NCBI GenBank assembly: GCA_028281535.1
Contig: JANQJS010000003.1
Coordinates: 1-64,000, forward strand
DNA length: 64,000 nt
Origin: Sedimentisphaerales bacterium
Lineage (GTDB): Bacteria; Planctomycetota; Phycisphaerae; Sedimentisphaerales; SM23-30
Direction of reading: 5' to 3'
Numbering within the stretch: the first letter of the stretch is position 1; the number at the start of each line of letters is the position of its first letter. Position numbers and translations under genes: made by a program. Of the stretch, positions 25,802 through 35,675 are shown piece after piece. Below the pieces are notes generated by a model. That model did not search any database. It was not told the origin of the DNA and worked only from the letters and a program-made list of their open reading frames with translations.

Positions 25802-25936
25802 TAGCTGTAGCTCCAGATTGTAAAATGTTGGAAATTCCCAGCGACACAGTTCAGCATCATTTTTCTGCTTTGCTTTTTATAGCTTTTAAAGGATCTTAAG
25901 GCAATAGATTAGTCAGGGTTTTTTCAATTTAAGCCA

Positions 25937-25965
25937 TTGTCTTTTCATGAGATAAGAGGTAAAAT
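25937..25965 (+). promoter_or_regulatory. Promoter of the small gene-metH operon
   Basis: TTGTCT (25937-25942), a 17-bp spacer and TAAAAT (25960-25965), 48 bp before the ATG at 26013. No cobalamin or SAM riboswitch is recognisable between it and metH. Confidence 0.6.
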
Positions 25966-26012
25966 AGTCGATTCTTAATTTTGTGAGTTGTTGCTGGATA
26001 AGGGCTTATGGA

Positions 26013-26297
26013 ATGACGGATCAAGATCAGGCTCAACAGAAGGCCGCAGAGAAGGCGGCGATCGCTGCGGGACTCAAAACCATCGGCCCGATTGTCTATA
26101 TGGATTCGGACGAGTTTCTGGAAATCCTGACAATGAGCGAGCGACCCTTGGTGGTCTATTCGCCCAAGCGATTGATCGGCACTCACAAATATTTGACCAG
26201 TTATAAAGGCATCACGTTTTATACCAAAAGTAGGCAGTGGCTTGAATTGGATGAATCGTGTGAAGTGGTGACCTGTAAGACGATTTGGGTTCCGTAA
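26013..26297 (+). CDS. Small conserved protein cotranscribed with metH
   Basis: 94-residue protein, MTDQDQAQQKAAEKAAIAAG then LKTIGPIVYMDSDEFLEILT, ERPLVVYSPKRLIGTHKYL, TSYKGITFYTKSRQWLELDE and a hydrophobic end VVTCKTIWVP. An Ala/Gln-rich helical start is followed by a small alpha/beta domain. I do not recognise a named family with a known function. The ATG at 26013 follows a taaggg purine patch; the longer in-frame start at 25983 is not supported. It ends 20 bp before metH and shares its promoter, so a link to cobalamin-dependent methionine synthesis is suggested by position only. Confidence 0.7.
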   Translation: MTDQDQAQQKAAEKAAIAAGLKTIGPIVYMDSDEFLEILTMSERPLVVYSPKRLIGTHKYLTSYKGITFYTKSRQWLELDESCEVVTCKTIWVP

Positions 26298-26317
26298 AAG
26301 ATTAGTACATTTTAGAA

Positions 26318-29300
26318 ATGGAAACGATGGCAGATAGACAAACACAATTATATAACGCTTTGAAGAAACGAATCCTCGTCCTTGATGGTGCGATGGGCAC
26401 GATGATCATGGAGCGAAATCTCACTGATGATGATTTTCGTGGTGAGCGTTTTAAAGATCATCCTTGTGATGTGAAGGGTAACAATGAGTTGTTAGTCTTG
26501 ACGCGTCCAGATGTGATAGAAGAAATTCATACGGCATTTCTGGATGCGGGTGCGGATATTCTTCAGGCGAATACATTTAGCGCTAATGCTATTTCTCAGG
26601 CAGACTACGAAATGGAAGGCCTCGCCTTAGAATTAAATCGTGTTGCCGCGTCACTTGCACGTAAAGCGGCCGATGTAAAAACTCAGCAAGATCCATCTAA
26701 ACCTCGATTTGTCGCTGGTTGTATGGGGCCTACGACAAAAAATGCTAGTGTCTTGGTTGATTTTAATGATGCTAGTAAGCGAGGGGTAACCTTTGATCAA
26801 TTGGTGGATGCTTATTATGAGCAGGCCCAAGGGTTGGTCGAAGGGGGTGTTGATATACTCATGCCTGAAACAGCTATTGACACATTGAATCTTAAGGCGG
26901 CTATTTACGCCATTGAAAAATATTTTGATGATCACAATGTGCGTTTGCCTGTGATGCTTTCTGCTACCTTTGCGGATGATTCTGGTCGAAATGTTTCTGG
27001 TCAGGATATTGATGCTGTTTGGATTTCTGTTGAGCATGCCAAACCATTATCCGTTGGTGTGAATTGTGCATTAGGTTGTGATAAAATGCGAACTCATGTG
27101 GAGGCTCTCGCAGGAGTAGCGAGTTGTTATGTTACTTCGCATCCGAATGCCGGTTTGCCTAATGAGATGGGTGGTTTTGATGATACCCCTGAATTTATGG
27201 CGGAGCATATTTCTGAATGGGCCGACAATGGTTGGTTGAATATTATTGGTGGCTGTTGTGGCACGACGCCTGATCATATTCGGGCGATTGCTAATTCGGT
27301 TGAGGGTAAAAAACCACGGCAACCCAAAGAGCCTGAAAAAGTATCACGCTTTAGTGGTTATAAAACATTTCGCGTTACTGAAGATGTGAATATGGTGATG
27401 GTTGGTGAGCGTAGCAATATTACTGGTTCACCTAAATTTGCTCGTTTGATCAAGGAAGGTGATATGGAAGGGGCTGCAGCCATTGCTTTGCAGCAGGTGA
27501 GAAATGGTGCGAACATCGTTGATGTGAATATGGATGAAGGACTCATTGATTCTAAAGCAATGATGACAGAGTTCTTAAATTTAATTTGTGCGGAGCCCGA
27601 AATTGCGACTGTTCCTATCATGGTCGATAGTTCCAAGTGGGAAGTTCTCGAAGCGGGTCTGAAATGTTTACAAGGCAAAAGTATTGTAAATTCGATCAGC
27701 CTAAAAGAAGGTGAAGAAAAATTCATCGAGCAGGCAAAGGTTCTGCGTCGATATGGTGCAGCTGTAATAGTCATGGCCTTTGATGAAGATGGCCAGGCGG
27801 ATACGACAGAACGCCGCGTGGATATTTGTACACGTGCTTATAGGATTTTAGTTGATCAATTGGATTATGATCCAACGGATATTATTTTTGATCCGAATGT
27901 GTTTCCTGTTGCAACAGGAATGGAGGAGCATCGCATTAATGCTAAATCATTTATTGATGCTACGCGAATCATTAAAGAAACACTGCCCGGTTGTAAAGTT
28001 AGTGGCGGTATTAGTAATGTGTCGTTCTCATTTCGGGGTAACAATCGCGTACGCGAAGCGATTCATGCGGTTTTTCTCTATCATGCCACGCGAGCTGGTT
28101 TGGATATGGGAATTGTCAATGCTGGCATGTTGGAAGTTTATGAGGAAATTCCCAAAGACTTACTGGAATGTGTCGAAGATGTTATTTTAGATCGACGAGA
28201 TGATGCTGCAGAACGACTTCTTGATCTGGCAGAGAAGATCAAAGAAGAAGGGGGAGATGCGTCGAAAGAAAAAGAAACTCAGGAATGGCGAAGTAAAAGC
28301 GTTGAAGAGCGACTGTCGCATGCACTTGTTAAAGGTATTGTCGATTATGTCGATGAAGATGTGGAAGAAGCTCGCGTGAAATATGGTCGGCCTTTGCATG
28401 TGATCGAAGGTCCGCTCATGGATGGCATGGGGACGGTTGGTGACCTATTTGGTGCCGGGAAAATGTTTTTGCCTCAGGTCGTTAAGAGTGCCCGTGTGAT
28501 GAAAAAAGCGGTTGCCTATTTGACCCCATTCATGGAAGCGGAACAGAGCGAAGGCGGTGGTCAGAAAGCCGGTAGGGTTTTACTTGCAACGGTCAAAGGC
28601 GATGTGCATGACATTGGAAAGAATATTGTGGGTGTTGTTCTCAGTTGCAATAACTATGAAGTGATTGATCTGGGTGTGATGGTGCCAGCAGATAAAATTC
28701 TGGAAGAAGCTAAAAATCAGAATGCTGATATTATTGGTTTGTCCGGTTTGATTACCCCTTCGCTAGATGAAATGATTCATGTGGCCAGTGAAATGGAGCG
28801 AATTGGTCCTAAGGTGCCACTACTTATTGGTGGAGCGACCACCAGTCGCAAGCATACTGCGGTGAAGATTGAGCCCAAATACGAATCGCCCACCGTGCAT
28901 GTCACAGATGCGTCTCGGGTCGTCAAGGTCTGTCAGCAATTGTTAGCTCCGGATGCTAAAGAAGCCTATCATGCTCAAATCCAAGAAGAGTACAGCGTGA
29001 TTCGTGAGCAATATCATCAGAGCCAGAAAAAGCAATCGTTGCTTTCCATTGAAAAAGCACGTGGAAATCGTTTTACTTGTAATTGGTCGAGTATGGACAT
29101 TGCCAAGCCAGAATTTACAGGCATCAAAGTGATTGAAGAGTTGCCATTGGAAGATTTGGTGCCATACTTTGATTGGTCGCCATTCTTTCATGCCTGGGAA
29201 ATTAAAGGGCACTATCCAGAAATTTTCAATCACGAGCAAAAGGGGCCTGAAGCGAAAAAATTATACGATGAGGCTCAAATACTTCTAAAGAAAATTATCG

Positions 29301-30055
29301 ATGAAAAATGGATTACCGCCAAAGGTGTTTATGGCTTTTTTCCTGCGAATAGCGTGGGGGAAGATGTTGAGATTTATACCGATGAAAGCCGTAGTGAGTG
29401 TTTAACAACGATTCATTTTTTGCGACAACAGATTAAAAAAGCCAATACGCGGGCTAATTATAGCCTGGCAGATTTTATTGCTCCGAAAGAGTCTGGAAAG
29501 AAAGATTATATTGGCGCATTTGCGGTTACGGCTGCGGGGAGATTGGATGAGTTGGTAAAATTGTATGAAGAACAGCATGATGATTACAATGCAATTTTAG
29601 CCAAAGCGCTAGCGGATCGATTTGCAGAAAGTTTTGCCGAATGGCTTCATAAAGGCGTTCGTGAAAAGTGGGGTTATGGCAAAGAAGAAAAATTAAGCAA
29701 TGATGAACTCATTCTGGAAAAATATCGAGGCATCCGTCCAGCCCCAGGTTATCCGGCTTGTCCAGATCACACTGAAAAACGACTGTTGTTTGATCTCTTG
29801 GATGTCGAGAAAAACACCGGTATGGCACTCACTGAGAATTTTGCTATGGTTCCAGCCAGTTCGGTCAGTGGATTTTATTTTTCACATCCTGAATCGACCT
29901 ATTTCAATGTGAATAAGATCGATCGAGATCAGGTTGAGGATTATAGCCAGCGTAAAGGCATGGATGTCGAGACTCTTGAGAGATGGTTGTCGCCTAATTT
30001 AGGTTATGAAGCTACAGAAGGTAAAACGACTAAGTGCGGCTGCGGTAATCATTAG
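26318..30055 (+). CDS. metH: Cobalamin-dependent methionine synthase
   Basis: 1245-residue cytosolic enzyme transferring a methyl group from methyltetrahydrofolate to homocysteine via cobalamin. All modules are in order: homocysteine domain (about 1-335; [11 protein letters not shown], Zn-ligand Cys in GVNCALGC and [10 protein letters not shown]), pterin domain (about 365-630; [27 protein letters not shown]), cobalamin cap and binding domain (about 650-890; DVHDIGKN at 762-769, with H764 the cobalt ligand, then [20 protein letters not shown]), and the AdoMet-dependent reactivation domain (about 900-1230; [18 protein letters not shown]). Length equals that of E. coli MetH. The C-terminus is a short cysteine-containing tail (KCGCGNH). 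It follows a 94-residue gene by 20 bp; no riboswitch is seen. Confidence 0.98.
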   Translation: METMADRQTQLYNALKKRILVLDGAMGTMIMERNLTDDDFRGERFKDHPCDVKGNNELLVLTRPDVIEEIHTAFLDAGADILQANTFSANAISQADYEMEGLALELNRVAASLARKAADVKTQQDPSKPRFVAGCMGPTTKNASVLVDFNDASKRGVTFDQLVDAYYEQAQGLVEGGVDILMPETAIDTLNLKAAIYAIEKYFDDHNVRLPVMLSATFADDSGRNVSGQDIDAVWISVEHAKPLSVGVNCALGCDKMRTHVEALAGVASCYVTSHPNAGLPNEMGGFDDTPEFMAEHISEWADNGWLNIIGGCCGTTPDHIRAIANSVEGKKPRQPKEPEKVSRFSGYKTFRVTEDVNMVMVGERSNITGSPKFARLIKEGDMEGAAAIALQQVRNGANIVDVNMDEGLIDSKAMMTEFLNLICAEPEIATVPIMVDSSKWEVLEAGLKCLQGKSIVNSISLKEGEEKFIEQAKVLRRYGAAVIVMAFDEDGQADTTERRVDICTRAYRILVDQLDYDPTDIIFDPNVFPVATGMEEHRINAKSFIDATRIIKETLPGCKVSGGISNVSFSFRGNNRVREAIHAVFLYHATRAGLDMGIVNAGMLEVYEEIPKDLLECVEDVILDRRDDAAERLLDLAEKIKEEGGDASKEKETQEWRSKSVEERLSHALVKGIVDYVDEDVEEARVKYGRPLHVIEGPLMDGMGTVGDLFGAGKMFLPQVVKSARVMKKAVAYLTPFMEAEQSEGGGQKAGRVLLATVKGDVHDIGKNIVGVVLSCNNYEVIDLGVMVPADKILEEAKNQNADIIGLSGLITPSLDEMIHVASEMERIGPKVPLLIGGATTSRKHTAVKIEPKYESPTVHVTDASRVVKVCQQLLAPDAKEAYHAQIQEEYSVIREQYHQSQKKQSLLSIEKARGNRFTCNWSSMDIAKPEFTGIKVIEELPLEDLVPYFDWSPFFHAWEIKGHYPEIFNHEQKGPEAKKLYDEAQILLKKIIDEKWITAKGVYGFFPANSVGEDVEIYTDESRSECLTTIHFLRQQIKKANTRANYSLADFIAPKESGKKDYIGAFAVTAAGRLDELVKLYEEQHDDYNAILAKALADRFAESFAEWLHKGVREKWGYGKEEKLSNDELILEKYRGIRPAPGYPACPDHTEKRLLFDLLDVEKNTGMALTENFAMVPASSVSGFYFSHPESTYFNVNKIDRDQVEDYSQRKGMDVETLERWLSPNLGYEATEGKTTKCGCGNH

Positions 30056-30230
30056 CTTGCTGGGTTTGAGAAGCCGAGTTTTTGGCCCATCAAGATTCCA
30101 ATGTTGTTGAGTGGGACTGGTGTCGATCAACTTGGGTGCTGAAAATTACATTGTCATTGCCGAATGATTGTTTACAATCAACTCTACCTTATCGGTATCA
30201 ATTTAATAAGCTAGTCGAGAGGATATTAGT

Positions 30231-32006
30231 ATGGTCTTGAGATATCAGAGCTTTGTGCAATTTTGTATTTGTTGCATTGTTCTAGCCAATGGGATATTTT
30301 GTTTTGCTGAGCAACCCATTGAATTTGAAGATCCATTTCTAAAGCAAATCGTTGAAGCATATTTGAATACCTCAGATCCAACTCTATCAGATATGGAGCG
30401 GCTTAAAAAATTAGAAGTTCGGGATGATGTGTATTCTTTGGAAGGACTTCAGAATGCCGTTGCTCTGGAAGAATTAAGATTTTATGGAACGACGGTTTGT
30501 TTTGATTTAAGTCCCATTGAAAATCTCACATCCTTAAAGATGATCACGATTATTGATGCAGACGTACTTGTTTGGGTTGTAGATGGGATTACGTTTCAAT
30601 ATCCAAGTGACATCAGTGTCATGTTAGGGCCTGGTCGTCCAGGTGATGTTGATTGTGTCCAGGAGGATTATTATAGCCTGCATAATATGTGTCTATTCAC
30701 GCCATTATCCTCAGTAGAAGCGATACACTTGGTGGGGTTTGTGCCTATCAACTTAGGTTGTTTAACTTCCAACCAGATATTAAAAACGATTGAATTTCGC
30801 CATTCTGATGTCATAGCTGAAGATGTTCTTCTGTTAAAAGAGCATATTAATTCATTAGAGGTGCTGCTTGAAGATTTTAAGTCAGACAATATTTTTGCGT
30901 TTACGCAAATGCGAAATTTAAATAAATTATTTATTAATCGAAGTAGGGGTGTGTCATTTAATGAAGATACCTATTGTTATGATATCCCTTTGATTAAGGC
31001 GCGAAACCCTGGTGTAGAAATTGAAACATTACCAAGGGTTAGAGGGATAACTTGTGATACATCAGAATTCAAAGTAAATCAATGCTTGGTTCAACCGGGT
31101 CGTCGTAGCAATACTGACTCCATCAAGATGTCAGGTGATGTTGCTATATTTCCTGGTATTTTGGAGCAGGTCCAGAATGCGACAGTGGAAATAGTTAACT
31201 TAGATTCAGATGTTCCTATTTTAAGCATGGAGCAATCAGCTTCTTTTAAGAAGGAGACTTTGATTGCAAAATCTCGTCTATCAAATGGCAAGATAACATT
31301 GTCTCTAACGAATGATGCCTTTTCACTTGGTATTAGCAAAACAGATTTGACGGGATTGCAGAGTCCTTTTGATCTTAAGATTTCTCTGGATGATTATGAT
31401 TTTACCTTACGAGTCGGCGAAGATGTAATTAATGGGCAAGATCCACTGTCTCCTAATTTTTTAATGGGGATGACGAATTCTATGACCATTGAGAATCTTT
31501 TATTGAAACTCAATCGATTAAAATCAGAGTGGGAGCCACCCGTTCAGATTCTCCCTGGAATAACAACTCAAGGGCGGTGGGTAGATACCATATACGGGTT
31601 CATTTCCATTAAAGGTGGTTTTTCTTTTGTAGGTGATCCAAACACCTTTTCGGATAATGATGTTACATTTTATTTAGATAATAAAGCGTTTACTATTTTA
31701 GATCATGAACTTATCGATCACTATGATCGAAATGGAACTCTGATAAAACGGGTTGCCCGAACCAAAACACTTTCTTTTCTATTGGATTTTGAAAAAGGAC
31801 ACTATTTGCTCCAGATTAAAAAGGGGGATATTACGCCATATCTAGGAAATATCTCAAGTGGATCATTTTCTCCAAAAGAGTTTCGACTGAATGTCGGGAA
31901 TTTTAATGCGAGTTCTGAAATTGACTATTTAGGGAATAAAAATATAACCATTAAACTTGGGCCGAAATTTAAAATTCCTGGTGGGATTATCATAATTGGA
32001 AGATGA
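30231..32006 (+). CDS. Secreted protein with leucine-rich-repeat-like N-terminus
   Basis: 591-residue protein with a signal peptide (cysteine-rich h-region FVQFCICCIVLANGIFCFA). The first third carries internalin-like leucine-rich repeats in degenerate form (MERLKKLEVRDDVYSLEGLQ, ALEELRFYGTTVCFDLSPIE, NLTSLKMITIIDADVLVW). The remaining two thirds are beta-rich with no recognised family (RRSNTDSIKMSGDVAIFPGI, LKISLDDYDFTLRVGEDVIN, DVTFYLDNKAFTILDHELID), resembling domains that in this group describe structured extracellular data or matrix proteins. No anchor signal is visible at the C-terminus (KFKIPGGIIIIGR), so it is probably released or periplasmic. Function unknown. Confidence 0.72.
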   Translation: MVLRYQSFVQFCICCIVLANGIFCFAEQPIEFEDPFLKQIVEAYLNTSDPTLSDMERLKKLEVRDDVYSLEGLQNAVALEELRFYGTTVCFDLSPIENLTSLKMITIIDADVLVWVVDGITFQYPSDISVMLGPGRPGDVDCVQEDYYSLHNMCLFTPLSSVEAIHLVGFVPINLGCLTSNQILKTIEFRHSDVIAEDVLLLKEHINSLEVLLEDFKSDNIFAFTQMRNLNKLFINRSRGVSFNEDTYCYDIPLIKARNPGVEIETLPRVRGITCDTSEFKVNQCLVQPGRRSNTDSIKMSGDVAIFPGILEQVQNATVEIVNLDSDVPILSMEQSASFKKETLIAKSRLSNGKITLSLTNDAFSLGISKTDLTGLQSPFDLKISLDDYDFTLRVGEDVINGQDPLSPNFLMGMTNSMTIENLLLKLNRLKSEWEPPVQILPGITTQGRWVDTIYGFISIKGGFSFVGDPNTFSDNDVTFYLDNKAFTILDHELIDHYDRNGTLIKRVARTKTLSFLLDFEKGHYLLQIKKGDITPYLGNISSGSFSPKEFRLNVGNFNASSEIDYLGNKNITIKLGPKFKIPGGIIIIGR

Positions 32007-32121
32007 GTTTTTGAGAAATCTTAGGGGAGTTTTTGTTTTTACGCATCTCTGGTCGTTGTTTAGGCAGAATTTATTCTTGGTGTAGATGGATTTTGGGAAA
32101 TTTTAAAAAAGTAATTTATGG

Positions 32122-32163
32122 TTGACTTTTGCGCAAAAATCTATATTATACTATCTCGATAGG
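32122..32163 (+). promoter_or_regulatory. Promoter with overlapping palindrome, sulfur operon
   Basis: TTGACT (32122-32127) with TATTAT (32144-32149) at a 16-bp spacing. Immediately overlapping and downstream is CTATC-TC-GATAG (32151-32162), nested in ACTAT...ATAGT. The position over the -10/start region and the Rrf2 regulator encoded in the same operon suggest an operator; the exact -10 choice is uncertain. Confidence 0.45.
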
Positions 32164-32241
32164 AATAGTAGGGATAAGGGTTTTTGGAAACTACTCCAAG
32201 CCTAAATTCATAATTACAATTTAGGAAATGAGTTAGCAAAA

Positions 32242-32922
32242 ATGATTTCTCACGAACATCAATGTATTTTTATTCACATTCCCAAGTGTGCCGGGACAAG
32301 TGTCGAGCGAGCTCTGGGGCATTTGGATGGTCATACTGGGCGAGGCGGTCAGGATCATCGAAGTATCCGTATGATTCAGCGCCCATTTTTGACTTTGAAA
32401 ATGTTGTCATCGGTTGAGCAAATAAACACGATGGTAAAGCGAGTTGTTTATCCTTTGATGCCTGTGATGAATCCTAAGAATAGATGGACGGTGAGCCGCG
32501 AGCAGTTTGACAGTTATTATAAATTTACGTTTGTTCGAAATCCCTGGGCTCGGGCTTATTCCTGGTACAAAAATGTGATTCGCGATGAGCTTCATTTACA
32601 GAAATATAAAATCTCTAGTGATATTTCATTGGCAGAGTTTCTTCGGCGTTTTGGAGGGAAAGGTGAATTGCGGCCACAACTTTATTGGCTTAAAACGTTC
32701 CAGGGCAGTGTTTCTATGGACTTTATTGGTCGGTTTGAATCTTTAGCTCAAGATTATGAAAAAGTAGCACTGGCCTTAAAGCTTGAAACTAGTGAATTAC
32801 CTCATGAGATAAAAGGTTCTGGAAGTAACTATCGTGATCACTATGATTCGCAATCAAAAGAGTTGGTCGCAAAAATTTATAGAGAAGATGTTGAAACCTT
32901 TGGATATACGTTTGAGTCGTAA
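32242..32922 (+). CDS. Sulfotransferase family protein
   Basis: 226-residue PAPS-dependent sulfotransferase of the carbohydrate/heparan 2-O-like group. The 5'-phosphosulfate-binding loop FIHIPKCAGTSVERALG (about 10-26) and the 3'-phosphate-binding strand-loop FTFVRNPWARAYSWYKN (about 94-110) are clear. A helical insert after residue 30 and the remaining C-terminal part (ETFGYTFES end) are consistent with a small soluble transferase of about normal bacterial size. It is the first gene of an operon with an Rrf2 regulator, a DUF2061 protein and sulfite reductase, which ties sulfate donor use to assimilation. The acceptor is unknown; a surface polysaccharide is a guess. Confidence 0.85.
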   Translation: MISHEHQCIFIHIPKCAGTSVERALGHLDGHTGRGGQDHRSIRMIQRPFLTLKMLSSVEQINTMVKRVVYPLMPVMNPKNRWTVSREQFDSYYKFTFVRNPWARAYSWYKNVIRDELHLQKYKISSDISLAEFLRRFGGKGELRPQLYWLKTFQGSVSMDFIGRFESLAQDYEKVALALKLETSELPHEIKGSGSNYRDHYDSQSKELVAKIYREDVETFGYTFES

Positions 32923-32945
32923 ATGATAATTGTCAGGTAGGTGTT

Positions 32946-33377
32946 ATGTTAGTTTCACAAAAAAGTCATTATGCTCTTCGGGCAGTTTTTGAATTGGCTA
33001 AACTGGATGGCCAGGGGCCCGTCAAAATTGCCATGATTGCCAAGAGCCAAGAGATCCCTCAGCGGTTTTTAGAGGCGATTTTAAATCAGCTTAGGCAAGC
33101 AGATCTGGTTGTCTCTAAACGAGGCATTGATGGCGGCTACATGCTAGGTAAGCCTGCTGCGGAGATCACGGTAGGGCAGGTTTTGGGCTCTATTCAAGGG
33201 CCTGTCAAACTGGCAGAAGAAAAAGTGTCTGCTGCGGGTCAGCCTAATGTCTTCGATCATTTTTGGCAGGGTGTTCAGGCATCAATAGGCACAATTTATG
33301 ATAAAACTACTTTTCAGGACCTTCTGCAGCAAGATATGCAGATGCAGAAGGATTTTGCGGTAAGTTACTCAATTTAA
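32946..33377 (+). CDS. Rrf2-family transcriptional regulator
   Basis: 143-residue winged-helix regulator. The N-terminal DNA-binding region LVSQKSHYALRAVFELAKLD, the recognition part IPQRFLEAILNQLRQADLVV and the wing SKRGIDGGYMLGKPAAEITV are standard for the family. The three Cys that bind an Fe-S cluster in IscR are absent (no cysteine between residues 85 and 110), so it resembles CymR/CysR-type members that sense sulfur status through partner proteins or metabolites. Position directly before DUF2061 and sulfite reductase genes supports regulation of sulfur assimilation, possibly acting at the palindrome at 32151. An AGGTAGG site precedes the ATG. Confidence 0.92.
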   Translation: MLVSQKSHYALRAVFELAKLDGQGPVKIAMIAKSQEIPQRFLEAILNQLRQADLVVSKRGIDGGYMLGKPAAEITVGQVLGSIQGPVKLAEEKVSAAGQPNVFDHFWQGVQASIGTIYDKTTFQDLLQQDMQMQKDFAVSYSI

Positions 33378-33408
33378 CAGCAATTTTCTATTTTATACAG
33401 GATATGCT

Positions 33409-33636
33409 ATGGCAAAGGAATCCCATTTAAGGTCTATACTGAAAACATTTAGCTGGCGGGTTGTGGCCACTTTGATTACCATGTTGGTCGCTTTTTTCTT
33501 CACGGGAAATACCAAGGTAGCCCTGGAAATTGGCTTCTTGGATACGCTTATCAAGCTTTTTGCTTATTACGGGCATGAGCGTGCCTGGCTGAAATTACCG
33601 GAGAAAAAAGACCCCGACCCGGAATATGAGATTTGA
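33409..33636 (+). CDS. DUF2061 family small membrane protein
   Basis: 75-residue protein with the DUF2061 signature: LRSILKTFSWRVVATLITML followed by VAFFFTGNTKVALEIGFLDT and LIKLFAYYGHERAWLKL. Two short hydrophobic segments are likely membrane-associated. Members of this family are commonly found next to sulfate-assimilation genes, and here it is 19 bp before the sulfite reductase gene. Biochemical role unknown. The family assignment is confident. Confidence 0.9.
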   Translation: MAKESHLRSILKTFSWRVVATLITMLVAFFFTGNTKVALEIGFLDTLIKLFAYYGHERAWLKLPEKKDPDPEYEI

Positions 33637-33655
33637 TATTTTTTTAGGATAACTG

Positions 33656-35467
33656 ATGAAAGAAATTACACCGAATTTTCAAACGCCCAACGAAGATCTC
33701 AATGAGATTGAACAGTTTAAATTACGTAGTGGGATCATTGGCAATCTCGCTGGGCAGTTTACCGATACCTCTGTAGATGATGTCGAGCATGAGACTGAAG
33801 CACTCGCGAAGTCGCATGGTATTTACATGGAATTCAACCGTGCCAAGACGGGCAAAGAAAAAGACTGGATGTACATGATTCGTATCAGTATTCCAGGTGG
33901 CGGTCCGATGAGTCGCGAGCAGTATGCTATTTTGGATGATATTGGAACCGAATTTACCATTAGCGATGATGGGTTTACCTCGCTTCGTTTGACGACGCGG
34001 CAGAATATTCAATACCATTGGGTGCAAAAGAAAGATCTGGTCAAAGTGGTTCAGCGAATTGCTTCCTCAGATTTTTATAGCATCAACGGGTGTGGTGATA
34101 ATGTGCGAAACGTGATGGGGTGTCCGATGTCCCGTTTTTCTAATGTCTATAACGCGAATGCCATGGCCCAGAAGTTTGGTGAATATTTTCAATTGCCATT
34201 AGCGCCGCATATGGAAGTGTTTGCGATTGATCCAAAATATATTCGTAACGTAGAAGAGAGTTATCAGTATGGCGATAAGCTGCTGAATCGAAAATTCAAA
34301 ATCGCTTTTTCTGCGGTGCATCAGGATGAAAAAACAGGACTTTTGGTGCCTGATAATTGTGTGGAGCTTCGTACGAATGATATGGGAATCGCACCTGTGA
34401 TTGAAAATGGTAAAGTAGAATATTTTCAAATTTATGTGGGTGGCGGTCAAGGTGAGCGAAATGGTAAAGCCAGTTTTGCCTCTTTGGGTAAACCGATTGG
34501 CATCGTACATCAGGATGATTTACTGAAAGCATTGGATTCTGTCGTCAAAGTACATGAAGACTTTGGAGATCGTCAAAGTCGTCATTGGGCTCGTGTGAAA
34601 TATGTTATGCATATTAAAGGCCCAAGCTGGTATCGCGAGCAGGTGAAAAACCGAGGCGTCGATATTGAAGCTCCGAATGAATCGTTGGATATTGGGGCTC
34701 GTCATTTGCATCATGGTTGGATGAAGCAGCCTTCAAATGGGTTGTGGTCCTATGGTGCCTTTATTGAATGCGGGCGTTTGATTGATAAGGGAGATATCAA
34801 ATTTAAATCGATGGTGCGCCAGATCATGGATAAGTGGGATGTCCAATTGATGGTCACAGCGAATCAGGATTTGATTTTTACAGATATTGCAGAAGATGCC
34901 AAAGAAGATTTTGAAGCAGAATTGAAAACTTACGGTCATGGCCAACGTAATGGCAAAGCTTATTCGAATCTTCGTCTTCGCAGTGGTGCGTGTGTAGCAC
35001 TGCCGACCTGTCGATTGGCCTATACCGATTCGGAGCGATTCATTTCTACCCTGGTGGATGAATTGGATGAAAAAGGGTATGGCGATATGACTGAGTCGAT
35101 CGGGATTACGGGTTGTGAGCGTCAGTGTTTCCGCCCGGCAACCAAGACGATTGGTTGGGTCGGCTCAGGTAAAAATATGTATCAACTGAAAGTCATGGGC
35201 TCGGAAGATGGTTCGACCCAGGGACGGCCGCTCGTCGGTAAGGATCAATTGATGCACATGCGTATGGTGCCTCGCGATAAAGTTTCTACAGTGGTGATGT
35301 CATTGTTTGACGCTTACAAAGCAAATCGTGAGAGTGAATCAGAAACGATGGGCCAGTATCATCAGCGAATTGGACTTGATGCGATTATTGCGCATTTGAA
35401 ATCAGATCCAAATACGCAGGACTTGATGGAGAAAACCTTCAAGCCGCTGTATTTGACGCCTGATTGA
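33656..35467 (+). CDS. Assimilatory sulfite reductase, hemoprotein (siroheme) subunit
   Basis: 603-residue siroheme/[4Fe-4S] enzyme reducing sulfite to sulfide. The two-fold ferredoxin-type reductase repeat is present. Substrate-side motif TSLRLTTRQNIQYHW and GCGDNVRNVMGCPMSRF belong to the first half; cluster and siroheme ligands are SGACVALPTCRLAYTDSE (C446, C452) and ITGCERQCFRPATK (C487, C491). The Lys/Arg pattern around these fits sulfite rather than nitrite reductase of the CysI/Sir type. No flavoprotein subunit (CysJ) follows, so electrons may come from ferredoxin. It closes the sulfotransferase-Rrf2-DUF2061 operon. The cysI/sir choice of symbol is left open. Confidence 0.92.
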   Translation: MKEITPNFQTPNEDLNEIEQFKLRSGIIGNLAGQFTDTSVDDVEHETEALAKSHGIYMEFNRAKTGKEKDWMYMIRISIPGGGPMSREQYAILDDIGTEFTISDDGFTSLRLTTRQNIQYHWVQKKDLVKVVQRIASSDFYSINGCGDNVRNVMGCPMSRFSNVYNANAMAQKFGEYFQLPLAPHMEVFAIDPKYIRNVEESYQYGDKLLNRKFKIAFSAVHQDEKTGLLVPDNCVELRTNDMGIAPVIENGKVEYFQIYVGGGQGERNGKASFASLGKPIGIVHQDDLLKALDSVVKVHEDFGDRQSRHWARVKYVMHIKGPSWYREQVKNRGVDIEAPNESLDIGARHLHHGWMKQPSNGLWSYGAFIECGRLIDKGDIKFKSMVRQIMDKWDVQLMVTANQDLIFTDIAEDAKEDFEAELKTYGHGQRNGKAYSNLRLRSGACVALPTCRLAYTDSERFISTLVDELDEKGYGDMTESIGITGCERQCFRPATKTIGWVGSGKNMYQLKVMGSEDGSTQGRPLVGKDQLMHMRMVPRDKVSTVVMSLFDAYKANRESESETMGQYHQRIGLDAIIAHLKSDPNTQDLMEKTFKPLYLTPD

Positions 35468-35675
35468 GTTTCAGTAAGAGGGTTATAAATAGTGGATTGC
35501 CGGGGGCGCTTTGTTGTGAGTAAAACTTTGCGCCTGGTTTAATCTCAAGTCTTTCAAGTAATTATAAGCTTAGAATTTGAACTTTTTGCGTCTGCAACAG
35601 TGGTGTTTGTGGCGGCTTGCGTTTTCGATTTAAATGCTTATAATATCAGTGTTAATCGAAATATAGGGATAGCAG

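Noticed and set aside
26200-26320. Cobalamin or SAM riboswitch before metH
   Set aside because: The gap to the preceding gene is only 20 bp and no B12-box or SAM-box pattern is visible there or before the small upstream gene.
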